From Clarkia xantiana subsp. parviflora (taxonomy: Eukaryota > Streptophyta > Magnoliopsida > Myrtales > Onagraceae), in the NCBI GenBank assembly GCA_036873135.1, contig JAPTYO010000001.1, forward strand, positions 44,478,774-44,542,773: DNA of 64,000 nucleotides, read 5' to 3'. This document shows, one piece after another, positions 48,147-60,180 of this stretch. Within the stretch, counting starts at the first letter, position 1, and each line of letters starts with the position of its first letter. The translations under genes were made by a program, and so were the position numbers. The notes beneath the pieces were generated by a model. That model worked only from the letters and a program-made list of their open reading frames with translations, had not been told where the DNA came from and did not search any database.

Positions 48147-48434
48147 CTACTTTTTAGAAGATTTCTTCTTGGAACTAGAAGAGGAGATTGGCTGCACCTG
48201 AGGCTTGGGATGCTTCTCTGCCTCGCTCGGGTCCAGCCACTTGAGGTGGTGCTTGTTGTAGAATGGCCAGTTCGGTACGGTGATCAATGTGGTCAGCACT
48301 ACACCTCCAGCATACACCAGCATCATTGTCTGAAATGATCCTATACTATATCCGATTATGAATGCCACCACAGCAAACGCCACCAGCATTGTCTGCATTA
48401 GATACTCCGCGAGCTTCTGCCCCTGCCAATCCAT
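48147..48434 (-). CDS. SPCS1: Signal peptidase complex subunit 1 (SPC12), 95 aa
   Basis: Small non-catalytic ER subunit of the signal peptidase complex. The single coding exon reads MDWQGQKLAEYLMQ, a first membrane helix LVAFAVVAFIIGYSIGSF (about 17-36), a second LVYAGGVVLTTLITV (about 42-58), then the conserved VPNWPFYNKHHLKWLDPSEA and a Ser/Lys-rich tail ending SSKKKSSKK. Two helices with both ends cytosolic is the family topology; length matches plant homologues (about 92-95 aa). The ORF is open upstream of 48434, but MDWQGQKLAE is the conserved start and the acceptor site 12 nt upstream confirms it. A 5'UTR intron is described separately. Intact. Confidence 0.93.
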   Translation of the reverse strand: MDWQGQKLAEYLMQTMLVAFAVVAFIIGYSIGSFQTMMLVYAGGVVLTTLITVPNWPFYNKHHLKWLDPSEAEKHPKPQVQPISSSSSKKKSSKK

Positions 48435-48446
48435 CCTTCCCTTCAA

Positions 48447-49350
48447 CTGGTAGTTGAAAACAGAGAATTTTTTAATCTCAAATGCAACCAAGAAAAAACC
48501 CACATAAAACATACACCATATTGAGCAATTTTAATAGCTTAAAGCAGACTATTTCCGTGATCAGCAAACTCAAGTCCTGAACCAGTAAGATCTTCCAAAT
48601 AATGGACAGAAATACCCAAAGATGGTTTCTAGTATACAATTAACAATAAAATGCTGATTCATTAACCAGATAACATCGTTTCTCAAAATACGGGCCAAGA
48701 AGAGGTACCATCTAATTCACTGGCAAGATCTAGACACAGTCAAAACTCAAAACTACACTTTAATCAAGCTAGAACTTTAATAAAATTACAATTTTCAAAT
48801 GATCACATAATTTTTACCAAGACAGCAGATCTTTACCAAATGAGACAGATTTCAACACAATATGGAAGTTTGAAAACAAAATATAAAGCCACATTAGGTA
48901 TATCCGAGGGTGTATTCCATTTCCAACAGTACCAATATCAAAGGCAGCACTCAGAAATTTGATATATTATCTAGAAGTGAAACACAGAGAATTCTGAAAA
49001 TAAAAAACAATAGAGGAAAGATTAGTCAAACAGTAAAAGGGATTCATCGTTACAGTATCTCCAAAATGTCCGAATCGGCAGATGTCTTCCTATCGATTCC
49101 CCATCAAGAAACCGGAAATTCACCGATCTGATAAAATCAGATTGATCCACTCCATCAATCGATTGAGGAAAAGAACAGATTATCAAAAATCGAAATACGG
49201 AGAGGAGTTCGTCCGCAGGATCAGTTCGGCGACCAAACCGAGGGTAATACAAGAGAAGCATGAATTGAAACCAGCAAATAACAGATCAAGCGAAGCATGA
49301 GAAATTAGCCCTAATCTGCAACAGACGCCATGAAAGTGAACATCCATTAC
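48447..49350 (-). other. 5'UTR intron of SPC12
   Basis: Donor CAACAG/GTAATGG at 49350 and acceptor TTTTCAACTACCAG ending at 48447 would join a short leader exon (about 49351-49400) to the coding exon 12 nt before the ATG. ORFs inside show no motif. Confidence 0.55.
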
Positions 49351-49399
49351 CTGTTGCGAGCTGATTGCAGCGTACGGTAGTAGTTGTGTGTCTGAAAAT

Positions 49400-49880
49400 T
49401 GAGAAAATTATTTCGAACCAAGGAAACGAAAAGTTTTTCAGAAGGTAAAAAAAGAACGAGGTGATTTTGCTCCCCAAACTTATAAGTGATAGTCATTTAG
49501 TTCCCTAACTTGATAATAATATAGATTGGTCCGTGCCTTAAAATAAAATCCAGGGTTAGGCATGAACCAGTTCCAGTACTGCTGTGTTCGTGGCTCAGCA
49601 AAAAAAAAAGAGCTCTATTTTAGAAGTAAATAATAGGTTCAGTTAGAATCGGTTTAAACTGATTTAAAAAAAAAAAAATTAAAAAAAAAAACTTAAATCT
49701 TGTAAAAATAAAGCTATCAAAACATTTTCAACCTATTTGTTACAGGATTGAACCGATTTTAAACCAATTGGAAAAGTTTTTGTACAAATTATATTAAATA
49801 AATTTGAAACGATTTGTCTAACCAATAAATATACAACTTTCCATTGGTTTGATTTTACCCCTAACGATCTAGTCTAATTA
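49400..49880. other. Intergenic, no gene seen
   Basis: AT-rich, with A-runs at 49665-49692. 49470-49560 (CCCCAAACTTATAAGTGATAG, TTGGTCCGTGCC) looks like one arm of a MULE-type MITE. Confidence 0.35.
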
Positions 49881-50637
49881 GAGCATTTTCAATGGTAAAA
49901 GACATTTTGAAGGACATTTGCCGCCACATCAGCGCCACATAGACTATGTGTCATAGAAGAGAGAGAAAAATGAATTTTGTCCAAAGTACTCACAATGTGC
50001 AAAACCCATTTTGGACACATTAGGCAAGCCATTTTGGATCTATATGATTTTTATATGATTTAAATAAATAAAATGTATTTAATTATAATTTACCTTTTAA
50101 TTAACTAATTATATTATTATACATACAAATAAATATTTTATTCAAGTAACTATCTATGAAATATATAAAAAATACATAATTTATATCATTAATAATATTA
50201 TAAAATAGAAAATTTCATTGTATTAAATTTTTTATTAAATATTTAAGCTACATCATTAATCACTCATAGTAGACTTAACAGAATTTGCACTAGTATTATG
50301 AAATTGTCAAATATGTTCGATCAAGTCTTCTTGTAGTTGTCGATGTGTCTGTTTATCACGAAGTTTGATATTATTTTTGATATACCTCTCATAGTCACAA
50401 TAATATATAACATTTTATATACTACAAACATTTTATTATTATTTGTAAGTCATTTTTATTTTTGTTAAAAATAAATAAATAAATTAAATGTCTTGGAAAC
50501 ACAAATGTCCTAAGGACAACTTAGAGGAAAGAGAAAAAAATTATGGAGGGACAATTAGTGGTGTGGACAAAATTTGTCATTGCCTCTTACATCCACATAA
50601 GCAAATGTCTTGCAAAATTTGCCCATTGAAAGTGCTC
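49881..50637. mobile_element. Tourist-like (PIF/Harbinger) MITE, 757 bp, TTA target duplication
   Basis: Left end GAGCATTTTCAATGG; right end, reverse strand, GAGCACTTTCAATGGGC; TTA flanks at 49878-49880 and 50638-50640. Subterminal GTCCAAA / TTTGGAC and GACATTTG / CAAATGTC words are repeated near both ends. The ORF at 50488 is not credible. Confidence 0.85.
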
Positions 50638-50640
50638 TTA

Positions 50641-51006
50641 AGAATCAAACTGATGCGAAAAGTCTCATTTTTCTAGACCAATCCAGCCGGATTGACTTTT
50701 TTTTTTCAGTCCTAAAAAATCCTCTCGAGAATAAAAGGTCATTTGGCTTAGTCAAACAATATGAGCATGCAAATCTTTTTAGTAGTACTATCACCTCAAC
50801 ACCAATTAGGTGCATACTCTAACAATGTGTCGGCACATCTATGTGAAAATATTGAATTTTGTATTAAAAAAATGTAATATAGTGTAGCTCGATCATTACT
50901 TTATCATTTACGAATTAATTTGGAGCAAACACGCTATTGATGTTGTCATTATAGAATCCACTTGCTAAAAATTAACTATATTTAACCAATCTGATAATCA
51001 GAATCA
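50641..51006. other. Intergenic, no gene seen
   Basis: AT-rich flank of the Copia insertion; no ORF or repeat ends identified. Confidence 0.4.
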
Positions 51007-51383
51007 TCATAAAATCGACAGATTCGAATATCAGGAAACCCTAGAACCAGTGAACAACGAAGGAGGAAGAAGAGAAGACACAGAGCAATTGCGGTTCATC
51101 GGGCCAGATTCCTTCATGTGGCTATCCCTCACCTTATTAATACTAAAGGAAATCCAAGAAGTGAATCTCAGGTTTAACCCACAGTTCTTACAAATGAAGG
51201 AATTTACCCACAAAGAATGACAAAGCTACAAACAGAACCAACACAGGTTCTAACTATTAACATACAAGTCCTCAAATAAAAGAAACTTAGATAACATCAA
51301 ATAAAACACTCCAAGTTCTTCACTGACGTACAACTTGGTCCATCGAACTCTTCAGGATTGCAAATAGACCCCCATTCTTCACA
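51007..51383 (-). repeat. 3' LTR of the Copia element
   Basis: 377 bp, about 95% identical to 63194-63488 over the shared part (for example AGAGAAGACACAGAGCAATT, AATCTCAGGTTTAACC). Confidence 0.9.
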
Positions 51384-51409
51384 CTCCCCCTCAATCTTGA
51401 AGAGACTCA

Positions 51410-53760
51410 TCACTGGGAAGCTCCCCCTTTGATTGAAGAACCCTGGAAAACATTCTTCATCTCAAGCTTCTCCACTAAGTATTGGTATTGCTTGATCGAC
51501 AATAGTTTGGTGAAAACATCTGCTACATGTTCCTCTGTGCCCACATGCCTAAGCTGCAAAGTGTCATCCAAAACCCTATCTCTAACCATATGACAATCTA
51601 TTTTTATATGTTTTGTCCTCTCATGAAAGACAGGGTTAGTGGAAATCTTTATAGCAGACTTACTATCACAAAACAACAGAGAATGATCATTTTGTTCAAA
51701 ACCAAGTTCAAGCAACACGGCTCTTAACCAAATAATCTCAGAAAGAGTAACTTTCATACTTATATACTCTACTTCAGAGAAGAACAAGACACTGTCTCCT
51801 GCTTTTCACTTTCCAAGAGACCAAATAATTACTCAACTTAATACAGTAACCAGAAAGAGACCTTCTAGTTTCAACACACCTAGCCCAATCAGAATCACAG
51901 TGTGCAATTAACTCAGGCACAAAATCAGCAGACAAAAGAATTCCCTTACCTGGTTCAAATTTTACATACCGGACCACTCTAAGAGCAGCCTCATAATGGG
52001 ATTTCTTTGGAACCTGCAAATACTGACTTAATTGCTGCACTGCAAAAGAAATGTTAGGTCTAGTCATACCAAGATACAATAATCTGCCTATCAGCCTTCT
52101 ATATATACTTGTTGTTGGACATTGGGTCTGACAGTGTGACCCAATAATCTTAATGAATGATATTTGAGTCATCACATAAATTATGAATAGTAATTGAAGA
52201 ACCTCACGCAGGTCCGGTTGTGCAAAACGGGAAATTAATTGTTGCATAATTTTGCAAACCGAAGTTACCTATTCTAATTTTGTCCAGATACATTGCACTT
52301 TGTAATTTGTGCAATACTATATTTTATATATACACAATATATTGTGTATATTTATGCACAATATAATTCTGCCATAGTAAATGATTGTTTTATTTATTTT
52401 ATATATATTAAATATATTTTTAGTCAATTCTCGAAACATACTCACGATGACTTCCATCATTTGAGTCATCCAATAAATATATATATGTATATCATTCAAG
52501 CTGTGTTTTTTGGAGTTAACCTATCAACAAATGGACAAGCAGTCATCTTCCTCTCTTCAAATGAATATATACGTGTCTTCATCCATCATCATCATATAGC
52601 TAAAAATGGTTTTTCCCTTTCTTGATATATTATGATTCATCCATCTAAGGATCGAGAGGAAATTCAAGTTAGCTATACGGAAGCAACCATGGAGATGCTG
52701 AGCTGATGCAGTTGCCACTTGGATTCCGTATCTATCTAAACTGATGAAGAGATCATCACTCATTACGGTTTCATTCCAATATACGGTGTTATTCTAATTT
52801 CGTTGCGTTGTTTATTCGATCAAATATTTTGGTCTAATATTCTTGTTTGAGTTCAGGTATGAGTTCAGTTCGGTTGAACGAATTGTGTGCACGATTCGTG
52901 TCAACTGGGAGGTGATCGTCCATGTATTAAACCTCGTTGCATATCATGAGGGTGAGGTGGGTCGAAATTGCCTTAAGGAGAGCGTGGTCAGCACGTGCCT
53001 CAGTAAAAATTTCGTCTTTCCCATTCGATCTACGAATCACAATTTCGATTTTCATACACATACAGATTACTCGTTAATTGTATGTCGATTACCGAATAAT
53101 AATTAATTGGACTTTAGTCCTACATATTTCAGTTTTTCCAAATTTACCCTACGTCTATCAACATTTGCATCATTTAGGACAACGTCATCTTTATTCAAGT
53201 CTAGGTGATCATCGTAAGACTTACTAGTCAGTTTTAAATTCATTTCCATGGGAGAATCAGCAAGTTTAGAACCAGATAGACCAACTTCAAAGATAAGTTC
53301 TAAAGCATACTTTCTCTGACTCAAAACAATTCATTTATCAGACTTAACTAATTCAATCCCAAGGAAATATCTCACCTAAGTCTTTCAAACGAAAGTTTGC
53401 CTTGAGCACACGTTTCAGATCAGCAATTAGAACAACACTATTGCCAGAGATCAATAAATCATTTTTAGTGAACATGGAATAGTCATTTTTAGACTGCACA
53501 TAGCCAGAATCTATCAAAGCATCAGACAACTTAACATTCCACTGCATAGAAGCTTGTTTCAATCCATACAAAGATTTGTGTAATCTACACACAACCCTCC
53601 CCCCCCCCGATTACCAAATCCCTCTTGAACAGACATGTAAACCTCCTCATCTAAGTCCCCTTGTAAAAAGGAATTATGTACATCCATCTGAAACAAAGGC
53701 CAATTATTAATAGCAGCTAAGGCTAACACAACACGCACAGTATTCATCTTAGTAACAGGA
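51410..53760 (-). pseudogene. Copia reverse transcriptase and RNase H, inactivated
   Basis: RT pieces: LALAAINNWPLFQMDVHNSFLQGDLDEEVY (as broken frames 53747-53559), CRLHKSLYGLKQASMQWN, KDLGE (53592-53353), SPMEMNLKLTSKS (53324-53150). After a 1 kb insertion come RRLIGRLLYLGMTRPNISFA and RVVRYVKFEPGKG (52130-51800). RNase H: FSEVEYISM, LFCDSKSAIKI, HERTKHIKIDCH, EEHVADVFTKLL. The usual YVDD block is missing: FTKN joins directly to DLLISGNS, a deletion of the catalytic segment. Stops and shifts occur as well. Confidence 0.85.
52112..53152. mobile_element. Unclassified insertion of about 1 kb inside the Copia RT
   Basis: RT homology stops at ..NDANVD (53152) and resumes at YRRLIGRLLYL (52112). 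The insert has TGTTGGACATTGGGTCTGAC with a GGGTC/GACCC hairpin at one end and ACTTTAGTCCTACATATTTC at the other. It could be a solo LTR; ATAGA at both joints is a possible 5-bp duplication. Exact ends are uncertain. Confidence 0.5.
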
Positions 53761-53949
53761 GAAAATGTCTCATGATAATCAATTCAAAATTTCTGATTAT
53801 AGCTCTTAGCTACTAACCTAGCCTTATACCTCTCAAGGGTACTATCAGAGTTATATTTCAATTTATACACCCATTTACAACCAATTACAGACTTACCAAT
53901 AGGAAGAGGAACCAGGTCCCAAGTGTGTTTTGTCTCCAAGGCATTGATC

Positions 53950-55380
53950 TCCTCCGGCATTGCAATGATTCATTCAGGATCCCTACATGCCTCTTTATAA
54001 GACCTGGGTTCTGTAAGCTCATAAATGGATGTTAAAAATAAAAATATGACTTTGATATGTCATAGTATCCAACAACATGGGAGATAAAATATAAAACATT
54101 GTGAGTGGACATATCATAGTCACTCTGCCAAACTGGAGGGTTAACATGTCTTCCAGATTTAGTTACAATCTGCATGGGTGGAACAGGGACAGGGGCAGGC
54201 TCACCATCAGAGTCTTGATAGACCTCATCATTTAGATCATGTGTGTTCTGAATATCCTCATTTTCAGAACTAAGAGTCTCAGACAGATCATGGGCAAAAT
54301 TATTATCATCATGGACTTCCAATGGTATGATGCCATCCTCATAATTTGGTTGCTCTAAAACAATTGGAATATGCTTAGGCCTTTGAGACTCAAAAGGAAA
54401 AATATGCTCATAAAATTCCACATCTCTACTAACAAAAAAATTCTTTATTTTCAAATTGTAAAGTCTATATCCTTTTTTATTCTCTGAATAACCAAAGAAA
54501 ACACAATGAATTCTTTTAGGAGCAAACTTATCAGAGGTCAACAAATTCTTAGCAAAACAATAGTATCCAAAAACTCTGAGGTGACCTAAACCAAGTTTCT
54601 TATTAGTGAGGATCTCAATAGGACATTTACTATTCAAAACAAAGGTGGGGAGCAAATTGATCAAAATGTGTATGTGTTTTCTTTCTACCCTACCATTCTG
54701 CTGGGGGTGTAGGAGCAGCTGCTCTGATGAATAACCATTTTGCTCTCAAATAAGGCTTTCATGTAATCATTAAAAAAACTCACCACCATTATCTGTTCTA
54801 AAAATTTTGATTTTGGTTTTAAATTGAGTGGAGATCAGATTCATGAAATTCCTTATGAGAACAACCACATCAGATTTGAACTGTATTAAAAAAAATCCAA
54901 GTAGCCCTTGAATAATTATCAACAAGAGTTAAAAAAATACATTTTATTATCATTTGTGGCAACATAGTAGGGTCCCCAAACATCAGCATGAACTAAATCG
55001 AAAATACAATTTGCTCTAGAATCAAACAAAGGAAAATGCAATCTAGTGATCTTAGCCAGATGGCAGACACTACAATCATGAATGCTAGCATTCTTATTCC
55101 TGAAACAAGACAACTCATCTATTTGTTGTAAGGTACCAATGGAAGCATGTCTAAACCTTTTATGCCAAAGATAAACACTATCAACGTTTCTACTAACAAG
55201 AGCAACTTGTCTTATTCCTATACAATCTGATTTCAAGAGATACAACCCCACTTCAGCTTTACCACTCAGCAAGACATTCCCATTTGAGAGGTCCTGAAAG
55301 AAGGCTGAGCTCGGGACGGGACGGGCGGGCTTTTTCATTAGCCCGAGCCCGAGCCCGAAATTTCGGGCTCACCATCTATT

Positions 55381-55411
<31 letters not shown>

Positions 55412-56300
55412 ACACAAAGGAAATGACCCGCCCGTGTCGGGATTTTGGGATTCGGGACGGGCTAGCCCGAAATTAAATTTAAAAAAAAAAAAAGTGGGAA
55501 AAATCTAATTAAGAAATGAATCGGAATTCAGTGTACATCCCACCCTTCAACTGTATATTTGAATTCAAATATTGAACTATTTAAGGGATTTAGATAAATT
55601 GGAAATGAAATAAAAAAGATATTCAATCGATTGTTAGAAGATAACCGAATCTAACGGAGTGGCGACCATCAAATAGCAGTGGAGAGCCGGCGATGACCAC
55701 ATGTATGGGTCGCAACGAATTGGCAAACTGGAGAACAGAACGGCGAGCCGACGAAGGACCACGACTTGTGGAAAATGAGAGGATTAGAGGTTCCAGTGTA
55801 TTGGACCAGCGAAGAAGAGAGAAGGATTAGGAGAAGATTGAAGTAGAGGAGAAGACTGGAGTGAGGTTGCAAGTGTGAGTGCGCGAGAAAGAGGGAAAAT
55901 AGAACATACATTGCGGCGTTTCACAGTTTTACTAGGGTTTTGTTTCTTCTGTTAATATCCTTATATAGTTACAGTAACTGCATTAATTATTAGGTAAAAA
56001 ATATATATAGGTAAATGAATTCGGGACGGGCTCGGGACTTTCGGGCTTTTGAGAAAAAAGCCCGAGCCCGACTTTGGAGGAAGAGTCCCGCCCATCCGGG
56101 CTCGGGCTAATTTTCGGGTCGGGCTCGGGATGGGCTCCTCGGGATTTCGGGCTACTCGGGTTTCCTGCTCAGCCCTACTGAAAGATAACAAAATTTGGAT
56201 AGAAAACAGCACAGCAGTTAAGATCCTGAATGAGTTTAGAAATGGAAATGAGATTGAATTTAAAATCGGGTATATATAGGACATCATGCAAAACATGCTT
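53950..56300 (-). pseudogene. Copia integrase, pre-integrase and protease remnant
   Basis: From the 5' side: VQLPNGTHVTVDTIGDLSIS and LYIPDFKFNLISISKLIQ (C-terminal protease region, 56330-56178). Then, after the hAT, LSNGNVLLSGKAEVGLYLL, YLWHKRFRHASIGTLQQI, CHLAKITRLHFP and FDLVHADVWGPY (55301-54930). Then the integrase C-terminal part KCPIEILTNKKLGLGHLRVF, ENKKGYRLYN (54664-54032). The protease DSGA motif and gag zinc knuckle are deleted: gag RNARN joins directly to SKVQLPNG. The integrase catalytic core is partly broken around 54700-54920. Confidence 0.85.
55302..56177. mobile_element. hAT non-autonomous element, 876 bp, 8-bp target duplication CTGAAAGA
   Basis: Inserted between Copia codons VIFQ and DLSNG. 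Flanks CTGAAAGA at 55294-55301 and 56178-56185 are identical. The right end (reverse strand) is TAGGGCTGAGC; the left end AGGCTGAGC has lost two bases. Subterminal arrays of GCCCGA/TCGGGC fill 55310-55470 and 56020-56165. The AT-rich interior has no transposase. Confidence 0.92.
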
Positions 56301-56776
56301 TCCAGAAATGCTAAGATCTCCTATAGTATCAACAGTAACATGAGTTCCATTAGGAAGTTGAACCTTAGAATTCCTAGCATTTCTAATATTATGCAATAAA
56401 TTTCTATCATTTCTATCATTCCTCTGACTCTCTTCTTGCACTAACATGTTGTATGCTTGATTCAGAGAGGGCAGGGGGGGACAAGAGAAGTAAGCTACTG
56501 CGAACATTTGAAAAATCTCATTCAAGCCCATAATGAATTGGAAAAGACGCTCATTATCCTTGTGCTGAATATGCTTTTGGAAAAGATCATCATCAATATG
56601 AGGCAAAGCACAAGCAGTATTATATTCAGTCCACAGGTTTCTGAGCCGTGTGAAAAAAACAGATATAGAATCCAATCATTGTCTAGCAGTAGCTATTTCT
56701 CTGTGTAATTGATAGATTCTAGATCCACCGATCTTATCAAAACGTTCTTTCAGTTCCTTCCAAGTCAGAAAAGCAC
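56178..56776 (-). pseudogene. Copia gag, C-terminal part
   Basis: Reads SAFLTWKELKERFDKIGGSR, IYQLHREIATARQ, a stop, DSISVFFTRLRNLWTEYN, LFQFIMGLNEIF and AYNMLVQEESQR. Conserved UBN2/gag core of plant Copia. It continues in frame with the N-terminal gag at 62611 once the insertion 56785-62602 and one copy of its 8-bp duplication are removed. Confidence 0.85.
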
Positions 56777-57234
56777 TATCTGAGTAGGGATGGCTGTAAA
56801 CACTTAATTTTGGACCACGTGCGACACTCGTGGCATGTGGCGCACTAAATGGGGAAGTGTTCAAAATATGGCAAGTCGAGAAGCTTCCAAGAATGGCTCC
56901 TGCAAAATTAGGATATTTATTTGTATTTATTGTAGAAAATATTTGTTGAATATTTAGAGTATATTTTCTGAATATTTAACATTTATTAGCAAAATAAATC
57001 AGCAATATTTGTTGCTAAGATTAGACTAGGTAATATTTATTATAAATAGCTAGCTATGTCAGTTGATGTAATGGGGGGTATTGTTATTAATTGAATTCAT
57101 GAACATCATCGTACAAATCCACAAGAAGCCTCCCTTCTTTTCACACCATGCATTGAAATTAACCACCATCCTCCATCCATTAATCCCACACATCATCACC
57201 GTCTTCTACCTGTATCACCATTCACCAACCGAGT

Positions 57235-57397
57235 AATTCCTTAAAGTGTGAAAAAAAGAGTGAAAAAACTATAGAAAGTTAACAACTGCCACATGTCAGT
57301 TAACAATTTGACATAAATTGGAAAGAGAATCATGCATGACATTGCCATGTGGCAATTGTTAACTTTCTATGGTTTTTTCACACTTTCTAGCAAAGCC
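57235..57397. mobile_element. Small foldback MITE, copy 1
   Basis: 163 bp. Arms AAGTGTGAAAAAAAGAGTG, AGAAAGTTAACAACTGCCAC and inverse GTGGCAATTGTTAACTTTCT, TTTTTTCACACTTTCTAGC. Same sequence in opposite orientation at 62123-62297. Confidence 0.8.
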
Positions 57398-57469
57398 TCA
57401 TCCATCCCTAAACTATACTTTTGATTAATTATTATATTATTATTATTTTTTTTGTTTGCGTAATCAAAC

Positions 57470-58087
57470 AGAGACCAATCCTCAATCCCGACTATCTCCA
57501 TTCTCCCACCGAATCGCCACCGGACCTGCGACTGCATCGGCTCCGAGAATCTCTACACTGGCCATCCCCGACATCTCCTGATTCTTTTCCCGATACCGCT
57601 CCGGTTAGCTACCAATAAAGGAAGAGACCACCGTCATTAGCATCCAGTTTGCTTCCGATTGACTTCCACGTTCCAGCACCATCCATGTCCAGAGATCTCT
57701 GCCACAGCTCTTCCGGTGTCGATACTCTCCCCGTCGCTCGGCCATCGTCTTCCCACAGTAAAAAACAGAGCAGCCGTGAATCATCTTCGTCGCTAGGCCG
57801 TTATCACCAATCGTGTCCACGACGACCAACCATCTCCACCGGCTATCCTTCCTTCACGACTCAGCCGTACGTCGTCGACTCAGTCCTGCACCAGCCGGAG
57901 GACCACCTGAGACATGGACACCGAAGGTTCCGACTGCCGCTCTAGCCACCGTCTTCATTGCTCGAGCCTACTCTTCCCACTAGGCACGCGTGCCCACCAA
58001 TGTCTCTAATCGCCTATCGACCTCGCTCACCGTCACTCTCTGTTATGTTTGGTAAGAACTTCACCTCTTTACATATTATTATTATTA
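57470..58087. other. GC-rich part of the solo LTR
   Basis: Pro/Ser/Arg-coding ORFs on both strands without stops reflect composition. Similar GC-rich leader-like DNA occurs in the related LTR at 31370-31680. Confidence 0.5.
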
Positions 58088-58097
58088 TCTATATCTA

Positions 58098-60180
58098 TAT
58101 ATAATATAATTTGGATGAGACTCACATAATCTTGACAAGTACTAAAATTGACCGTTTACGTGGAAAAATGAAGTAATTTCATTGGTCCACATAAACTTTC
58201 ATCTATCCTTAATGACATGTCAATGACATGTAGGCAAATTAATGTACTTCAAATTTCTTCAAGCAACCACAATGCAAGTTGAGAGCCGTTTCGATTTTTT
58301 CATAAGTTTCATTACAATAACACTTATATATAGATAATAATCTATAAAACAATAAAACATTTTACTACTCATAATTCATTGTAGTAATACTATGTTATTA
58401 TTATTAAGATTATCCTTGGTTTTAGTAAAAATTAAAAATCTCATATTTGTACAATTCTTTCATATAAACTCATTAATGTATATATTTGTTTTTACAAAAA
58501 AGAATATTTCATAGAAAATAAGTATATGTACATATGTTATGACTTAGAGCATCCACAATGGTTTTACCTAAATTGTATGCTTTAAAGTTGCCACGTAGAC
58601 ATTTATGTACACTTTAAGTAATACGTAAATTTAAGACACACGTAAAAAATATTTTCTCTGCAATCGTATTACTTAAACATATTCCTTAAATATATTTTAT
58701 TATTAAATTTTCCAACAACCACCAATAAGATATTAGCATTAATTATAAAATGAATTAATTTATAATAAAAAATTGGTTACGTAATACATAGTGCATTACT
58801 TAAATTTAAGGAATGCTTTATGTAAAAACATAAATTTACGTGTGGGTCCCATCTTTAAGGAATGCTATGTAAAACCACTGTAGATAGTTTTTGTTGCTTT
58901 ACTTAAATAAACATGTAGGATCCACGTTTACGTATTCTTTACGTAATACCACTGTGGATGCTCTTACATATGAACATTTTTAATTACAAAAACTAAACAT
59001 AATGGTACACTTTATAGATTTCACTTCACTTTATACTTTTTTTTATTCAACTATGTAAAGAGAAAATTATATCAGTTATAATATATTTACGATTAAGACA
59101 ATGGGTAAATAAATTAGTTTAATAATGATTTTTATAACAAATTTAAGGAATATTAACACAAGCGAAACAAATTTATCATCACAATAAACAATACAAATCC
59201 TTAAAAGTAAATTAGCTAGAGTGAATTAGTTAGCAATAAATTAATAAATTTTTTAATTCATTTTCAAATTTATATTTATTTGTATAATATAATTCTGAAA
59301 AATCTTATACAATCTTGACAAGTAAGCTTTTAACACAACTCTTATGTGTTAAAATCATGACATTTGATTGGTCCATATTAAATTTTGATAAATTACATCA
59401 TCATCTCACCTCCACATGTAACTCTAAAAATTAAGCAAATCTTCATATTGTATTTCAAGAACCGTTTCATTTTCAAGTTAGTAAATTTGAGTTTTGAACT
59501 CCATACAAAATAAAAATGCAAACTTTCACCCTAACAAATTAATTTGGAGAAGTACACTAAATTTTGGTTTATATTTTAGCTTACATAATCAATAAAATTA
59601 CTTCTATAAATTTGATACATAAATAAATAAAGATAAGAAAGAACAAAAAAAAAATCCCAATGTTAAAATGCATTATAAAAACAATTAAATGATATTAAGT
59701 AATTTAATAAAATAAAAAGATTGTTCTAAATATTTTATGAATAGTCGAATATATTTATATATATATATATAATAATAATTTTTTGTTACTCCTGTATAAT
59801 AATTGGTTTATTTTAAAATTTTAGAAACATAAAAATTGAATTTAAAAGTAAAATATATTATTCATATATATAACTATTCATTTTTATGCAAAGTCTATAT
59901 CTGTATATATATTATATATGTCTATATATAATATAATTTTGATGAAATTCATAGAATGTTTACAAGTACTAAAATAGATCAATTACATGGTAAAATGAAA
60001 TTATTCTATTTGTCCACATAAATTTACATTTTTTTTTCTTAGTAACATGGCAATGGCATGTAGGCAAGTCGCACTTAGAATAGCTTCAAGCAACTAAAAT
60101 GCAAGTTGAAACTGTTTCAATTTTGTACTTACGTTTTGTTACAATTACTACTAAAATACTTAATAATTATCCTCTAAAAC
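58098..60180 (+). repeat. Three diverged direct repeats of the Helitron 5' region
   Basis: The series TATAATATAATT, CTTGACAAGTA (or TTTACAAGTA), ATTGGTCCACATAAA (or variants), GCAAGTTGA and CCGTTTC-like words occurs near 58098-58310, 59285-59480 and 59925-60140. The copies are about 0.6-1.2 kb apart. Confidence 0.6.
58557..58963. mobile_element. Tourist-like MITE nested in the Helitron
   Basis: Termini GAGCATCCACAATGGT and reverse strand GAGCATCCACAGTGGTA; TTA flanks at 58554-58556 and 58964-58966. 407 bp, well preserved, and homologous to 6167-6701. Confidence 0.92.

Noticed and set aside
52293..53106. Plus-strand ORFs within the insertion in Copia RT
   Set aside because: No domain or conserved motif; cannot be separated from chance.
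57421..57945. Ser/Pro-rich ORFs in the GC-rich part near 57.5-58 kb as a captured host gene
   Set aside because: Both strands are open, there is no motif, and the block sits inside the solo LTR; composition is the simplest explanation.
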